Shown: in pieces, positions 1 through 7,888 of the stretch
Numbering within the stretch: the stretch's first letter is position 1
Layout: every line of letters starts with the position of its first letter
From: Candidatus Avedoeria danica
Lineage (GTDB): Bacteria > Chloroflexota > Anaerolineae > Epilineales > Epilineaceae
Assembly (NCBI GenBank): GCA_016703025.1
Contig: JADJCV010000004.1
Coordinates: 1,240,001 to 1,304,000 of the forward strand
DNA length: 64,000 bases
Direction: 5' to 3'
Made by a program: the position numbers and the translations under genes
The notes under the pieces: generated by a model
What the model was told of the DNA's origin: nothing
Seen by the model: the letters and a program-made list of their open reading frames with translations, nothing else
Database searches by the model: none

Positions 1-1
1 G

Positions 2-358
2 CCCGACGTCTGCATCATCCCGCCGAACTCGTTCGCCCTGGCGCGGACCGTCGAGTACTTCCGGATCCCGCGCGACATCATCACGGTTTGTCTCGGCAAG
101 AGCACGTACGCCCGCTGCGGCATCATCTTGAACGTGACCCCCTTCGAGCCCGGCTGGGAAGGCCATGCCACGCTCGAGATCTCGAACACGACGCCGTTGC
201 CGGCCAAGATCTACGCCAACGAGGGCATCGGCCAAGTCCTCTTCCTCCGCGGCAGCCGCGAGTGCCTGACGAGCTACAAGGACCGCAAGGGCAAGTACGA
301 TCGGCAGCACGGGATCGTGTTGCCACGCATCCTCGGCGGCGACGGCGCGCCGCGCTGA
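2..358 (+). CDS. dcd: dCTP deaminase, 5' end outside window
   Basis: This is the C-terminal 118 residues of a dCTP deaminase, which converts dCTP to dUTP (or dUMP in the bifunctional form) for thymidylate synthesis. The reading frame is open from base 2. Visible family landmarks are GKSTYARCG, NVTPFEPGWEG and the active-site segment TLEISNTTPLPAKIYANEG, which carries the catalytic glutamate, followed by the QVLF strand and a short C-terminal tail. The start codon lies before the window. The next gene, coaX, begins about 40 bp downstream on the same strand, so the two may be cotranscribed. Mono- versus bifunctional activity cannot be decided from this fragment. Confidence 0.93.
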   Translation, partial: PDVCIIPPNSFALARTVEYFRIPRDIITVCLGKSTYARCGIILNVTPFEPGWEGHATLEISNTTPLPAKIYANEGIGQVLFLRGSRECLTSYKDRKGKYDRQHGIVLPRILGGDGAPR

Positions 359-398
359 CGCCGCCGTCGTGTCATCGGAGGCATCCGCCGGCGGCGTG

Positions 399-1187
399 AT
401 GACGATCGACGTCAGCAACCTGCTGACGAGCATCGTCATCTGGCACGGCGACACACCGACCCATCACTTCCAGGCCGGGACGGATCCGCGGCGGACCGTC
501 GACGAGTGCGCGCTGCTGATCGAGCGCTGGCTGCGCTCGGTCGGCGTCACGCCGGGTGCGCTCGACGGTGCCGCGATCGCGTGCGTCGTGCCCGTGCTCG
601 GCGGGATCACCGCCGAGGCGTGCGAGCGCGTGCTCGGCCGTCAACCGCTCGTCATCGGGCCCGGCATGCGCACCGGTGTTGCGATTCGAACGGACGACCC
701 GCGCGAGGTCGGCGCCGACCGGATCGCCAACGCCGTCGCCGCGCGGGAACGGTTCGGCGCGCCGGTCATCATCGTCGATTTCGCCACGGCGCTGTCGATC
801 GATGTCGTGAACGCCGAAGGGCACTACGTCGGGGCGATCATCGCGCCCGGTATCGAGGTGGCGGCCGAGGCGCTCGAACGACGGACGGCACAGCTCGGCC
901 GGATCCCGCTCGCCGCGCCACCGCACGTCATCGGCGACAGCACGTCGCATGGCCTGCAGTCCGGTCTCGTGCTCGGCCACGCGGCGATGGTGGACGGTTT
1001 GGTGGCCCGCGTGCAGGCCGAGTGGGGCCCGGCCGCGGTCGTGGCCACAGGCGAGTCCGGCGCCGCGCCGGAGATCGTCCGGCTCTGCGCCTCGATCGAC
1101 CACTTCGACCCGTTGTTGACGCTCGACGGGCTTTCGCGCCTGTTTCGCGGCTGGATCGAACGTCCGCCTCAGGTGCGACGTTCGTGA
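399..1187 (+). CDS. coaX: Type III pantothenate kinase, divergent
   Basis: A 262-residue protein of the CoaX family (ATP plus pantothenate to phosphopantothenate, first step of coenzyme A synthesis). The family pattern is clear: the N-terminal phosphate loop MTIDVSN, the core motif VGADRIANAVAA with the presumed catalytic Asp, the second loop DFATALSID, and GAIIAPGI. Two loops deviate from the usual form: DVSNL replaces DVGNT, and DFATALS replaces DFGTATT. ATG 399 is chosen because family members begin directly with the first loop; a GGAGG lies about 17 nt upstream, which is long. GTG 396 and GTG 369 are in-frame alternatives. The altered glycines and threonines sit at nucleotide-binding positions, so activity may differ from typical CoaX. 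Confidence 0.85.
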   Translation: MTIDVSNLLTSIVIWHGDTPTHHFQAGTDPRRTVDECALLIERWLRSVGVTPGALDGAAIACVVPVLGGITAEACERVLGRQPLVIGPGMRTGVAIRTDDPREVGADRIANAVAARERFGAPVIIVDFATALSIDVVNAEGHYVGAIIAPGIEVAAEALERRTAQLGRIPLAAPPHVIGDSTSHGLQSGLVLGHAAMVDGLVARVQAEWGPAAVVATGESGAAPEIVRLCASIDHFDPLLTLDGLSRLFRGWIERPPQVRRS

Positions 1188-1283
1188 GGGTAGTGCCCCG
1201 GCGCCGCTGATGCTCGATCCCGCCGTCCCCGCTGCGCGGCGGTCCCAACATGTTTCCCACCCCACTGTGCCAGGAGGTGTTCG

Positions 1284-3308
1284 ATGCGCCCCACGCCCCG
1301 CCATGCCCATGCGCTCCGCGCGCCGTTGCTCGTCGCCGGGCTCATGTGCGGCCTCGGCCTTGCCGCGCTCGGCATGGGTGCACGCACCGCCGTGGCCCAA
1401 CGGCCCGTGCCGCTCGACTTCGGTCCGTACCTGAACCGCTACGGCACGCGCCATGTCGTCCGCATCCCGGCCGGCGGGCCGGGCGCGAGCGCCGTGATCG
1501 AGGTCACGAACGCCGGCTGGATCCCGACGGACGCCGCCGTCGTCGTCATCGCCGCCGGCGGCCGCGCGGATTGCGGCACGGCGCCGCCGCGTCCGGTCAC
1601 CGTCCGGTGCCTCCCGGCGATCGCGCCGAAGACCTCCGTCCGCGTCGAGATCCCGGCCGGCGAGTCGTCGAACGTGTTCGTGTACAGCGTCGTACCGGGT
1701 CAGACGGCCGGGTGCGGCGCGCTGGACGACGTGGGCGGCGGCGGGACGCTCCTGTCCGCGTGGGAGGCCGCCAGCTGGCGAGCGGCGCCCGGCGAGCCGC
1801 TGGCGGTCGGCGGCATCGCAACGAGCGGCGCCGACTCGCTCGGGCTGTCCGCTGCAGCCACCACCGGCCTCGGCGAGCTCTTCCGCAGCCAGCCGGGCGG
1901 CGCGGCCGGCGGGCGCCGACCAACCATCCTGCCGCAGGCGCTCGCCTACGCGCCGACGACGGGCGCGCAGACGACGCTCACGAACGTCGACATGAACTGC
2001 GCCCGGGTCGATGCCCGCTCGGCTGGCAATGTGACTGTGCCGGTGTGCGGGCCGTTGCGCCAGACGACGATCGAGATCGCGCCGTTCGCCGCCGCGCCGG
2101 TCGGGCCGCTGAACGGGCAGCAAGGGCAACGCGCCGTCTGGGCGGCGGCCGTGGAGGAGACCGTACTCGGCGCCAGCTGGCACGAGGGCGAGGGGTGGGC
2201 GAGCTACGACGCCGTCGGGCCGCGCGAGCTGGACGTACACGGCGGCAAGCTCGCCTTCCCGCTCGCGATGGCCGGCCTGACGAACGAGCGCTCCGTGCTC
2301 TGGGTGTCGAACCTGCACCCGACCGCCACGGCGCAGATCGACATCAACATGTGGGACTCGAACGGCAACATCCTTCGCTTCCACGGCGACGCGGAGGGCA
2401 TCTGCCCGGGCGGATCGAAGGCGTACGACATCGCCGCGCTCGCCGGCGAGATCCCGCCGTTCGGCGGGGCCGACGCGCCGCCCGAGCGCCAAGGACCGCG
2501 GTTCCTTGCGCTTCGCGTCGACAGCAAGAGCGCGTCGCTGCCGACCGCCCCGCCGATCGCCGGCGTCGTGATCTTGCACGGGGATGAGGGAACGGAGGCC
2601 GTGCCGGGACTCGGACTGCCGCTCATCCTGTCCCGGGTCTCCGGCCGCCAACTCCAGGCCACCGGCGCCGGCGGCGAGCGGCCGCGAGGCGAGGCACGCA
2701 GCGTCACGGTGCTCTCCGGCGTGATGAACCAATACGGTCCCGACCGCCGGACGACAACGATCGCCGTCACGCTGATCGGCGAGACCCGCGTGGAAAACGC
2801 GGCATCGGCCGACATCTATGACGCCGAGGGAAAGCTGCTGATCGCCAACGTCGGCGTCCGCGCCAGCTCGACGACCGGCTTCCTCGACCTCTCCAAGCCG
2901 ATGCGGCTGCCGGGCGCCGGCATGGCGACGCCGCCGGCCCAGCCGTTCCGGCTGCCGGTTGGTTTCATCGGCACGGTCGTGCTCCGGAGCCAACAGGGGC
3001 GCGGCGCCACGTTCGGCGCCGTGGCGATCACGCGCGCGATGCTGCCGAACGGCCGTCCGGCACCGGCGCCCGCAGCGGGTGAAGCGTTCACGGTGTCGAT
3101 GGGCAGCATCGTCCCTCTCTTCGTCGACCCGACGGCACCGACGCGCACACCGTTCCCAACGACCCGACCGACCGTGGCGGCGACCGCCACCGCACCGGGT
3201 GAGCCAACCGCCCCGCCAACCGCCCCGCCGACCGTCGAGCCGACGTCGACGCCGCAGGGAGACGCCGTTTCGACGCTCTGGCTGCCCCGCGTGTTGAACG
3301 AACCGTAG
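1284..3308 (+). CDS. Secreted protein with Pro/Thr-rich linker and C-terminal LWLP tail
   Basis: A 674-residue predicted exported protein. It has an Arg/His-rich N-region, a hydrophobic core and a signal peptidase I site after AVA (residue 38). The body is beta-rich and repetitive, with several stretches resembling adhesin-like beta-sandwich domains (for example VIEVTNAGWIPTDA and VLWVSNLHPTATAQI), but no family was recognised. The last 70 residues are a Pro/Thr/Ala linker (TPFPTTRPTVAATATAP and onward), ending in STLWLPRVLNEP. A similar linker plus LxLP tail ends the protein at 6557-7858. A strong AGGAGG lies 7 nt before the ATG. Function is unknown; a surface or extracellular role is inferred. 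Confidence 0.8.
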   Translation: MRPTPRHAHALRAPLLVAGLMCGLGLAALGMGARTAVAQRPVPLDFGPYLNRYGTRHVVRIPAGGPGASAVIEVTNAGWIPTDAAVVVIAAGGRADCGTAPPRPVTVRCLPAIAPKTSVRVEIPAGESSNVFVYSVVPGQTAGCGALDDVGGGGTLLSAWEAASWRAAPGEPLAVGGIATSGADSLGLSAAATTGLGELFRSQPGGAAGGRRPTILPQALAYAPTTGAQTTLTNVDMNCARVDARSAGNVTVPVCGPLRQTTIEIAPFAAAPVGPLNGQQGQRAVWAAAVEETVLGASWHEGEGWASYDAVGPRELDVHGGKLAFPLAMAGLTNERSVLWVSNLHPTATAQIDINMWDSNGNILRFHGDAEGICPGGSKAYDIAALAGEIPPFGGADAPPERQGPRFLALRVDSKSASLPTAPPIAGVVILHGDEGTEAVPGLGLPLILSRVSGRQLQATGAGGERPRGEARSVTVLSGVMNQYGPDRRTTTIAVTLIGETRVENAASADIYDAEGKLLIANVGVRASSTTGFLDLSKPMRLPGAGMATPPAQPFRLPVGFIGTVVLRSQQGRGATFGAVAITRAMLPNGRPAPAPAAGEAFTVSMGSIVPLFVDPTAPTRTPFPTTRPTVAATATAPGEPTAPPTAPPTVEPTSTPQGDAVSTLWLPRVLNEP

Positions 3309-3386
3309 CCGCCGCCGCACGGCGCCCGCACCGGCGATGCATGCCCGAACGTGGGGCGCACATTGGCGGTGCGGGCGCCGTTCCAT

Positions 3387-3392
3387 TAGACT
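3387..3392 (+). promoter_or_regulatory. Promoter -10 (TAGACT) giving a leaderless mRNA
   Basis: TAGACT at 3387-3392, an 18-bp spacer, and TTGGCG at 3363-3368. Only 6 nt separate the -10 from the GTG at 3399, so the first transcribed base should be the start codon itself. There is no Shine-Dalgarno sequence. Confidence 0.6.
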
Positions 3393-3398
3393 CCCGCC

Positions 3399-4061
3399 GT
3401 GACCGCCATCGTGGAGTTCTTCGATCCCGCCCGCCCAGGCTGCTGGCAGCGCTTCAAGCGCGGCGTGCTCGGCTGCCTCGGGTTGTGCGCATGCAGCGCC
3501 GTCGTCGCGGCCGCACTGGCTGCCCGTCAGCCGATGGGGCGGTACATGCTGGGCGCGACGCTCATGTCGATGGGCGCCTACCGGCCGGCGCTGGCGGTCG
3601 CGTCGTCACTGGTGGACGACCATCCGGACGTCAACTCGGCGTTCTACTTGCTGAAGGCGGCAGCGCTGCGGCACACGGGCGACGTCGACGGCCACAACCG
3701 GGTGCTGGACGAGGCGGTGCTCCACTTCCCGCGCGCGTTCGCCGCCAACGACGATCGGTGCCTGTACGGCGCTCTTTTCGCGGACGCCCGCGCCGCGCTG
3801 CCGTACTGCGACCAGGCCGTCGCGCTCGTCCCCCCCGAGAAGGCGGCCAACGCCCGCGCGCACCGCGGCCTCGCCCGCGCACTGGCCGGCGACACGGCGG
3901 GTGCGATCGACGACCTGGACGCGGCGGTCGGCACGTGGCGGAGCACCGGCATGACGGATGACCAGTTCGCGCGGCCGTACGCCGAGTTCCTCGAAGGGCT
4001 GCGCGCCGGCCGCGACGTGTTCGATGCGGAGACGCTTGCCCGCGAGCGGGCGCGCTACTGA
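3399..4061 (+). CDS. Membrane-anchored TPR-like protein
   Basis: A 220-residue protein with one N-terminal transmembrane segment (about residues 23-43, rich in Ala, Val, Leu and Cys). A helical repeat region of alternating small and aromatic residues follows (YLLKAAALRHTGDVDGH, then RAHRGLARALAGDTAGAIDDL), typical of tetratricopeptide repeats. The repeats probably serve as a binding scaffold; no partner can be named. The GTG start is supported by a promoter whose -10 ends 6 nt upstream, so translation is probably leaderless. The gene stands alone, with greA and its own promoter following. Confidence 0.72.
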   Translation: MTAIVEFFDPARPGCWQRFKRGVLGCLGLCACSAVVAAALAARQPMGRYMLGATLMSMGAYRPALAVASSLVDDHPDVNSAFYLLKAAALRHTGDVDGHNRVLDEAVLHFPRAFAANDDRCLYGALFADARAALPYCDQAVALVPPEKAANARAHRGLARALAGDTAGAIDDLDAAVGTWRSTGMTDDQFARPYAEFLEGLRAGRDVFDAETLARERARY

Positions 4062-4115
4062 ACGCCGGGTTCGTCGATTCGAAGGGCTCGTTTCGGCCGC
4101 ACGGCGGCGACACGT

Positions 4116-4144
4116 TTGGCGGAGCGTGGCCATGGGTGTATGAT
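4116..4144 (+). promoter_or_regulatory. greA promoter (TTGGCG-17-TATGAT)
   Basis: TTGGCG at 4116-4121, a 17-bp spacer and TATGAT at 4139-4144. The predicted transcription start is near 4151, giving a leader of about 118 nt before greA. That leader contains the hairpin plus T-run at 4174-4206. Confidence 0.68.
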
Positions 4145-4173
4145 CGCCCGTCAGCCGGGGTGCTGATACCACT

Positions 4174-4206
4174 GGACCGCGATCTAGATCGCGGTCCCGA
4201 TTTTTT
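4174..4206 (+). terminator. Intrinsic terminator/attenuator in the greA leader
   Basis: A perfect 24-bp palindrome spans 4174-4197 (left half GGACCGCGATCT). It can fold into a stem of about 10 bp with a tetraloop, and is followed within 3 nt by six T residues (4201-4206). It lies 113 bp after the upstream gene's stop codon, but downstream of the predicted greA promoter. It could therefore end the upstream transcript and also attenuate greA. Confidence 0.75.
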
Positions 4207-4268
4207 AGTCCGGGCCTGAGCGAGCGGTCCCCCCAGCCCGCCAGGCGCCGCAGAGGAGTCTGCTCAGC

Positions 4269-4745
4269 ATGATCCACGAACCGCAATACATCACGCCTGA
4301 GGGCCACGCCCGCCTTGTCGAGGAGCTGCGCCATCTCAAAGAGGTGCGGCGCAGCGAGGTCGCAGAGATGATCCGCGAGGCCAAGGAGGCCGGCGACATC
4401 AGCGAGAACGCCGGCTACGACGAGGCCAAGGAGAAGCAGGCCTTCGTCGAGGGCCGCATCAACGAGCTCGAGGACCTGCTCAAGCACGCCTCGATCATCG
4501 AAGGCAAGGGCGGCAAGGACGTCATCAGCATCGGCAGCACGCTCGTCGTCGAGGAAGTGGACGGCGATGGGGCGCGCGAGAAGTTCCGGCTCGTCGGCTC
4601 GGCGGAGGCGGACCCGACGAAAGGGCTGATCAGCAACATCTCGCCGCTCGGCAAGGCGCTCCTCGGCAAGAAGGTCGGCGACCGCGCGAAGATCACGACG
4701 CCGGACGGCGGATCGTTGACGTTCGCGGTCCTCCAAGTGTCGTAA
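4269..4745 (+). CDS. greA: Transcription elongation factor GreA
   Basis: A 158-residue GreA, the usual family length. It rescues backtracked RNA polymerase by stimulating cleavage of the RNA 3' end. The N-terminal coiled coil carries the acidic tip GDISENAGYDEAKE, which enters the polymerase secondary channel. The C-terminal FKBP-like domain follows (IGSTLVVEEVDGDGAREKF, SPLGKALLGKKVGD). An AGGAG lies about 10 nt before the ATG. The gene has its own promoter and a terminator-like hairpin in the leader, then a second strong terminator after the stop codon. lysS follows 128 bp downstream. Confidence 0.96.
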   Translation: MIHEPQYITPEGHARLVEELRHLKEVRRSEVAEMIREAKEAGDISENAGYDEAKEKQAFVEGRINELEDLLKHASIIEGKGGKDVISIGSTLVVEEVDGDGAREKFRLVGSAEADPTKGLISNISPLGKALLGKKVGDRAKITTPDGGSLTFAVLQVS

Positions 4746-4777
4746 GCCTCCGCAGGCAACGTGCGAACGAGCATTGC

Positions 4778-4809
4778 GGGGGCGGCCGGTAACGGTCGCC
4801 CCCTTTTTT
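4778..4809 (+). terminator. Rho-independent terminator after greA
   Basis: An 11-bp stem (GGGGGCGGCCG paired with CGGTCGCCCCC, one G-U pair) with loop GTAA, directly followed by six T residues at 4804-4809. It lies 33 bp after the greA stop and 65 bp before lysS. No convincing separate lysS promoter was found after it. Confidence 0.88.
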
Positions 4810-4873
4810 CGACACGTGCGGTTTCCCGTTCCACATCCTCATCCCGACCCTTCCTCGCCCACAGGAGCGCACG

Positions 4874-6421
4874 ATGGCGCAGAACGACGATCCGCCGCCC
4901 GCAAGCGCCGAACCCGACGTCGACGCGCTCGGCGGCATGGCGCAGCTGGTGGCGGCCCGGCTCGAACGCCTGAACGCGATTCGGGCGGCCGGCATCGACC
5001 CTTACCCACCGCGCGTCAAGCGAACGCACATGAGCGCGGACGCCATCGCCGCGTTCGGCTTGATCGAGGCGGCGGGCGGTGACGAGGGGCCGGCGGGCGT
5101 GATGTTGTGCGGGCGTCTCGTCGGGGCGCTGCGGCGGATGGGCGGCTCGATGTTCGTCCACCTCCAAGACCAGAGCGGCACCGTTCAGCTGCACCTGCGT
5201 CGCGACCACATGGGCGAGGTGGACTTCGGCGCGGCGATCGACCGGCTCGACCCGGGTGACTTCGTGCAGGCGGACGGGACGATGTTCCGCACGCGCGCCG
5301 GCGAGGTGAGCCTGGCGGTCGACCGCGTGACGATGCTGGCCAAGAGCTTGCGCCCGCTGCCCGAGAAGTGGCGCGGCCTGACGGACGTCGAGACCCGGCT
5401 GCGCCAGCGCTACCTGGACATGTTGTCCAACGAGTCCGTGCGCCAGCGCTTCATCCAGCGCTCGCTGATCGTACGCGCGATGCGCACGTTCCTCGACGGC
5501 CGCGGCTTCCTCGAGGTCGAAACGCCTACGCTTCAGCCGATTTACGGCGGCGGCGCTGCCCGGCCGTTCGAGACGCACTACCACGCCCTCGGTCAAACGA
5601 TGTACCTCCGAATTGCGGATGAGCTCTACCTCAAGCGCTGTCTCGTCGGCGGACTCGAGCGCGTCTACGAGATCTGCAAGGACTTCCGCAACGAGGGGAT
5701 CGACCGTACGCACATGCCCGAGTTCACGATGATGGAGTGCTACTGGGCGTACGCCGACTACAACGACGTCATGGCGCTGGTCGAAGACATGGTCGCCGAG
5801 ATCGCGCTCGCGGCGAACGGGACGACGCGCGTCACGCTGCCGGACGGCGGACCCGAGATCGAGCTCGCCCCGCCTTGGCGCCGCTGGACGGTCCGGGACG
5901 CCGTGCACGACACGACGGGCATCGACATCGCCGCCGCCGACACGCTGCCTGCGCTGCGGGCTGCGATCGAGGAGCGGGGGCTGCACGTCGCGCCCCAGCC
6001 GACGTGGGCCAAGACCGTCGACGAGCTCGTGGGCGACTACGTCGAGCCGCAGTGCGTCCAGCCGACGTTCCTCATGGACCACCCGGTGGCGCTGAGCCCG
6101 CTGGCCAAGCGCAAGCCGGACGACCCGCGCTGGGCCGAGCGGTTCGAGCCGATCGTCGCGGGCTTCGAGCTCGGCAACAGTTTTTCGGAGCTGAACGATC
6201 CGATCGAGCAGCGCGAGCGCTTCGAGGAGATGGCCCGCCAGAAGGCGGCCGGCGACGACGAGCAGCCGCCGATCGACGACGACTTCATCGAGGCACTCGC
6301 CCACGGCATGCCCCCGACCGGCGGCCTCGGCATCGGCGTCGACCGGCTCGTCATGGTCCTGACCGGGACATTGAACATCCGCGAGGTCGTGTTGTTCCCG
6401 GCGATGCGCTCGGACGGGTAG
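4874..6421 (+). CDS. lysS: Lysyl-tRNA synthetase, class II
   Basis: A 515-residue class II LysRS that charges tRNA-Lys. The N-terminal OB-fold anticodon-binding domain (GRLVGALRRMGGSMFVHLQD, residues about 75-165) is followed by the catalytic domain. Motif 1 is near FLEVETPTLQPIYGGGAA, motif 2 is FRNEGIDRTHMPEFTMME, and motif 3 is GGLGIGVDRLVM near the C-terminus. AGGAG sits 7 nt before the ATG. The protein ends soon after motif 3, as in standalone bacterial LysRS. It follows greA, a pairing seen in many bacteria, but a strong terminator separates the two here. Confidence 0.96.
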   Translation: MAQNDDPPPASAEPDVDALGGMAQLVAARLERLNAIRAAGIDPYPPRVKRTHMSADAIAAFGLIEAAGGDEGPAGVMLCGRLVGALRRMGGSMFVHLQDQSGTVQLHLRRDHMGEVDFGAAIDRLDPGDFVQADGTMFRTRAGEVSLAVDRVTMLAKSLRPLPEKWRGLTDVETRLRQRYLDMLSNESVRQRFIQRSLIVRAMRTFLDGRGFLEVETPTLQPIYGGGAARPFETHYHALGQTMYLRIADELYLKRCLVGGLERVYEICKDFRNEGIDRTHMPEFTMMECYWAYADYNDVMALVEDMVAEIALAANGTTRVTLPDGGPEIELAPPWRRWTVRDAVHDTTGIDIAAADTLPALRAAIEERGLHVAPQPTWAKTVDELVGDYVEPQCVQPTFLMDHPVALSPLAKRKPDDPRWAERFEPIVAGFELGNSFSELNDPIEQRERFEEMARQKAAGDDEQPPIDDDFIEALAHGMPPTGGLGIGVDRLVMVLTGTLNIREVVLFPAMRSDG

Positions 6422-6501
6422 GGGTTCCAGACCCTGGATGGCACCGAAGCGCGCGCCGACGTGTCCAATCGGGCGGGGACACCGCTCGGGTGAGGACCGT
6501 G

Positions 6502-6539
6502 TTCCCAGTCCGGAGGTCGATTCCCAGTCCTGAGGTCGA
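6502..6539 (+). repeat. Tandem 19-bp direct repeat upstream of a secreted-protein gene
   Basis: Two adjacent 19-bp units, 6502-6520 and 6521-6539, differ at one base. Each begins TTCCCAGTCC. The second unit supplies the likely -35 (TTCCCA, 6521-6526) of the promoter of the gene at 6557. The repeat may be a duplicated operator or promoter element. Confidence 0.8.
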
Positions 6540-6544
6540 AGGAG

Positions 6545-6550
6545 TAGATT
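6545..6550 (+). promoter_or_regulatory. Promoter -10 (TAGATT) giving a leaderless mRNA
   Basis: TAGATT lies 6 nt before ATG 6557, with TTCCCA 18 bp upstream. The predicted transcription start coincides with the ATG. A GGAG at 6541-6544 is 12 nt away and would lie upstream of the transcript start. Confidence 0.55.
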
Positions 6551-6556
6551 CCACGC

Positions 6557-7858
6557 ATGCCCTTGTTCACGCGCGAGACGGTCCGCTCACGATCCGCCGC
6601 ATGCCTGCTCTTCACGATCGCCGCGCTCGTCCTCCTCGGCGGCCCGATCGTCGGCGGCCGGGCCATCCACGCGCAGGTGCCGACGCCGACGCCGCTCACC
6701 GGCCCGCAGATGCCCGTGCCGCCGCGGGGCCGAACGGTGGTTGCGTCGCTCCCGGCGTGCACGACGGACGGCCGCATCACGGTCGCACCCGAACGCGTCG
6801 TGGTCGGGGGCACCATCACGGCCACGATCGCGGTCGGCATGACGTGCCCCGAGGAACTGCGGGCGCGGTCGGCGGTCATCGTCGTCGGCGGGATCGACGC
6901 CGAGTGGCGCGCGGATGTCCAGGCGGCGCTTTTCGTCCTCGTGGATGCGTTGGGCGATGCCGGACGGTCGCGCGTGGCGCTGCTGTACGGCACGAATCCG
7001 GCCGGTGCGCCGCACTTCGCAGCGCTGCCCGACGAGCGGGACGCCGTCGTGGCGGCCATCGCCGCCCATGCCGCGCAGCCGGCGGGCACGGGGGCCGCAT
7101 GGGCGGACCGAATCGAGGCGGCCGCCGCGGCGCTCGCCACGACTGGCCCGACGCAACGTCCGATGCTCGTCGTCATCGATGGCGCGCGCCCGGGCGGTGA
7201 TGTCGGACCCGGGCTGGCCGTGCTGCGGCGGACGCTCCTCGGCTTGCCCGACCGGCTCGGCCTCGGGCTCCTGATCGACGTGTCGCCGGATGCGTGGCTG
7301 CGCGGCATCGGCCAAGGCGGCGCGGTGCCGGACACCGTCGCGCTCTACGTCAGGCCGAGTGCGCTCGACGGACTGAGCGGCGTGATCATGGACATCGTGG
7401 TGGCACTGCAGGCGCCGATCGGCGATTGGGTCCTTGACTTCGGCTTGCCTTCGAACTTCGTCATCGAGCGCACGCGCATCGCTGTCGCGCCACTTTGGCA
7501 GCCGAGTGATGCCTTTCCGTGGCAGGGCCGTGCAGCGTCGCACGCGCTGGCGGCCACGGGCGAGGTCGTGTTCCGAGCCGTCCGCCCCGGCGAGGTCCGG
7601 CTTGGCGCCAGCCTCACAGGCATCCGCGGCCGCGCCCAACTCACACGCGCCGCACTTGCGCCGTCGGCGGCGATCTGCGTCTTCCCGCCCGGCCTCGAAG
7701 CGGCGTGCGGTCGGCTGCCCCCCGACGACCGCGGCACGGCGACCCCGGTTCCGGCGCTGCCGCGGCCGCCGCCCACGCCGTTCCGTGGCCCGCAGCCCGC
7801 GACGCCCACGGCCCGCCCGGCGTCGCACGTCCTCTACCTGCCCGTGGCGAGGCGATAG
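6557..7858 (+). CDS. Secreted protein with VWA-like fold and C-terminal LYLP tail
   Basis: A 433-residue exported protein. The signal peptide has a clear hydrophobic core and probable cleavage after IHA (about residue 40). The middle resembles a von Willebrand A fold: a hydrophobic strand SAVIVVGGIDAEW, alternating helices and strands, then MLVVIDGARPGGDV. The metal-binding DxSxS motif is absent, so it is a degenerate or look-alike domain. The C-terminus is a Pro/Thr linker ending in HVLYLPVARR, resembling the tail of the protein at 1284-3308. Start choice is supported by the promoter 6 nt upstream. No function can be assigned. Confidence 0.75.
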   Translation: MPLFTRETVRSRSAACLLFTIAALVLLGGPIVGGRAIHAQVPTPTPLTGPQMPVPPRGRTVVASLPACTTDGRITVAPERVVVGGTITATIAVGMTCPEELRARSAVIVVGGIDAEWRADVQAALFVLVDALGDAGRSRVALLYGTNPAGAPHFAALPDERDAVVAAIAAHAAQPAGTGAAWADRIEAAAAALATTGPTQRPMLVVIDGARPGGDVGPGLAVLRRTLLGLPDRLGLGLLIDVSPDAWLRGIGQGGAVPDTVALYVRPSALDGLSGVIMDIVVALQAPIGDWVLDFGLPSNFVIERTRIAVAPLWQPSDAFPWQGRAASHALAATGEVVFRAVRPGEVRLGASLTGIRGRAQLTRAALAPSAAICVFPPGLEAACGRLPPDDRGTATPVPALPRPPPTPFRGPQPATPTARPASHVLYLPVARR

Positions 7859-7888
7859 CCACCGCCGCGCCGTCCCGACCACGACCGG

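Noticed and set aside
3270..3308. LPxTG sorting signal
   Set aside because: The tail reads LWLPRVLNEP, without the Thr-Gly, hydrophobic helix and basic end needed for a canonical signal.
372..3386. 1004-residue minus-strand open frame
   Set aside because: It is antisense to coaX and the secreted protein. It is Arg/Ala/Gly-rich with no motifs, as expected for a shadow frame in very GC-rich DNA.
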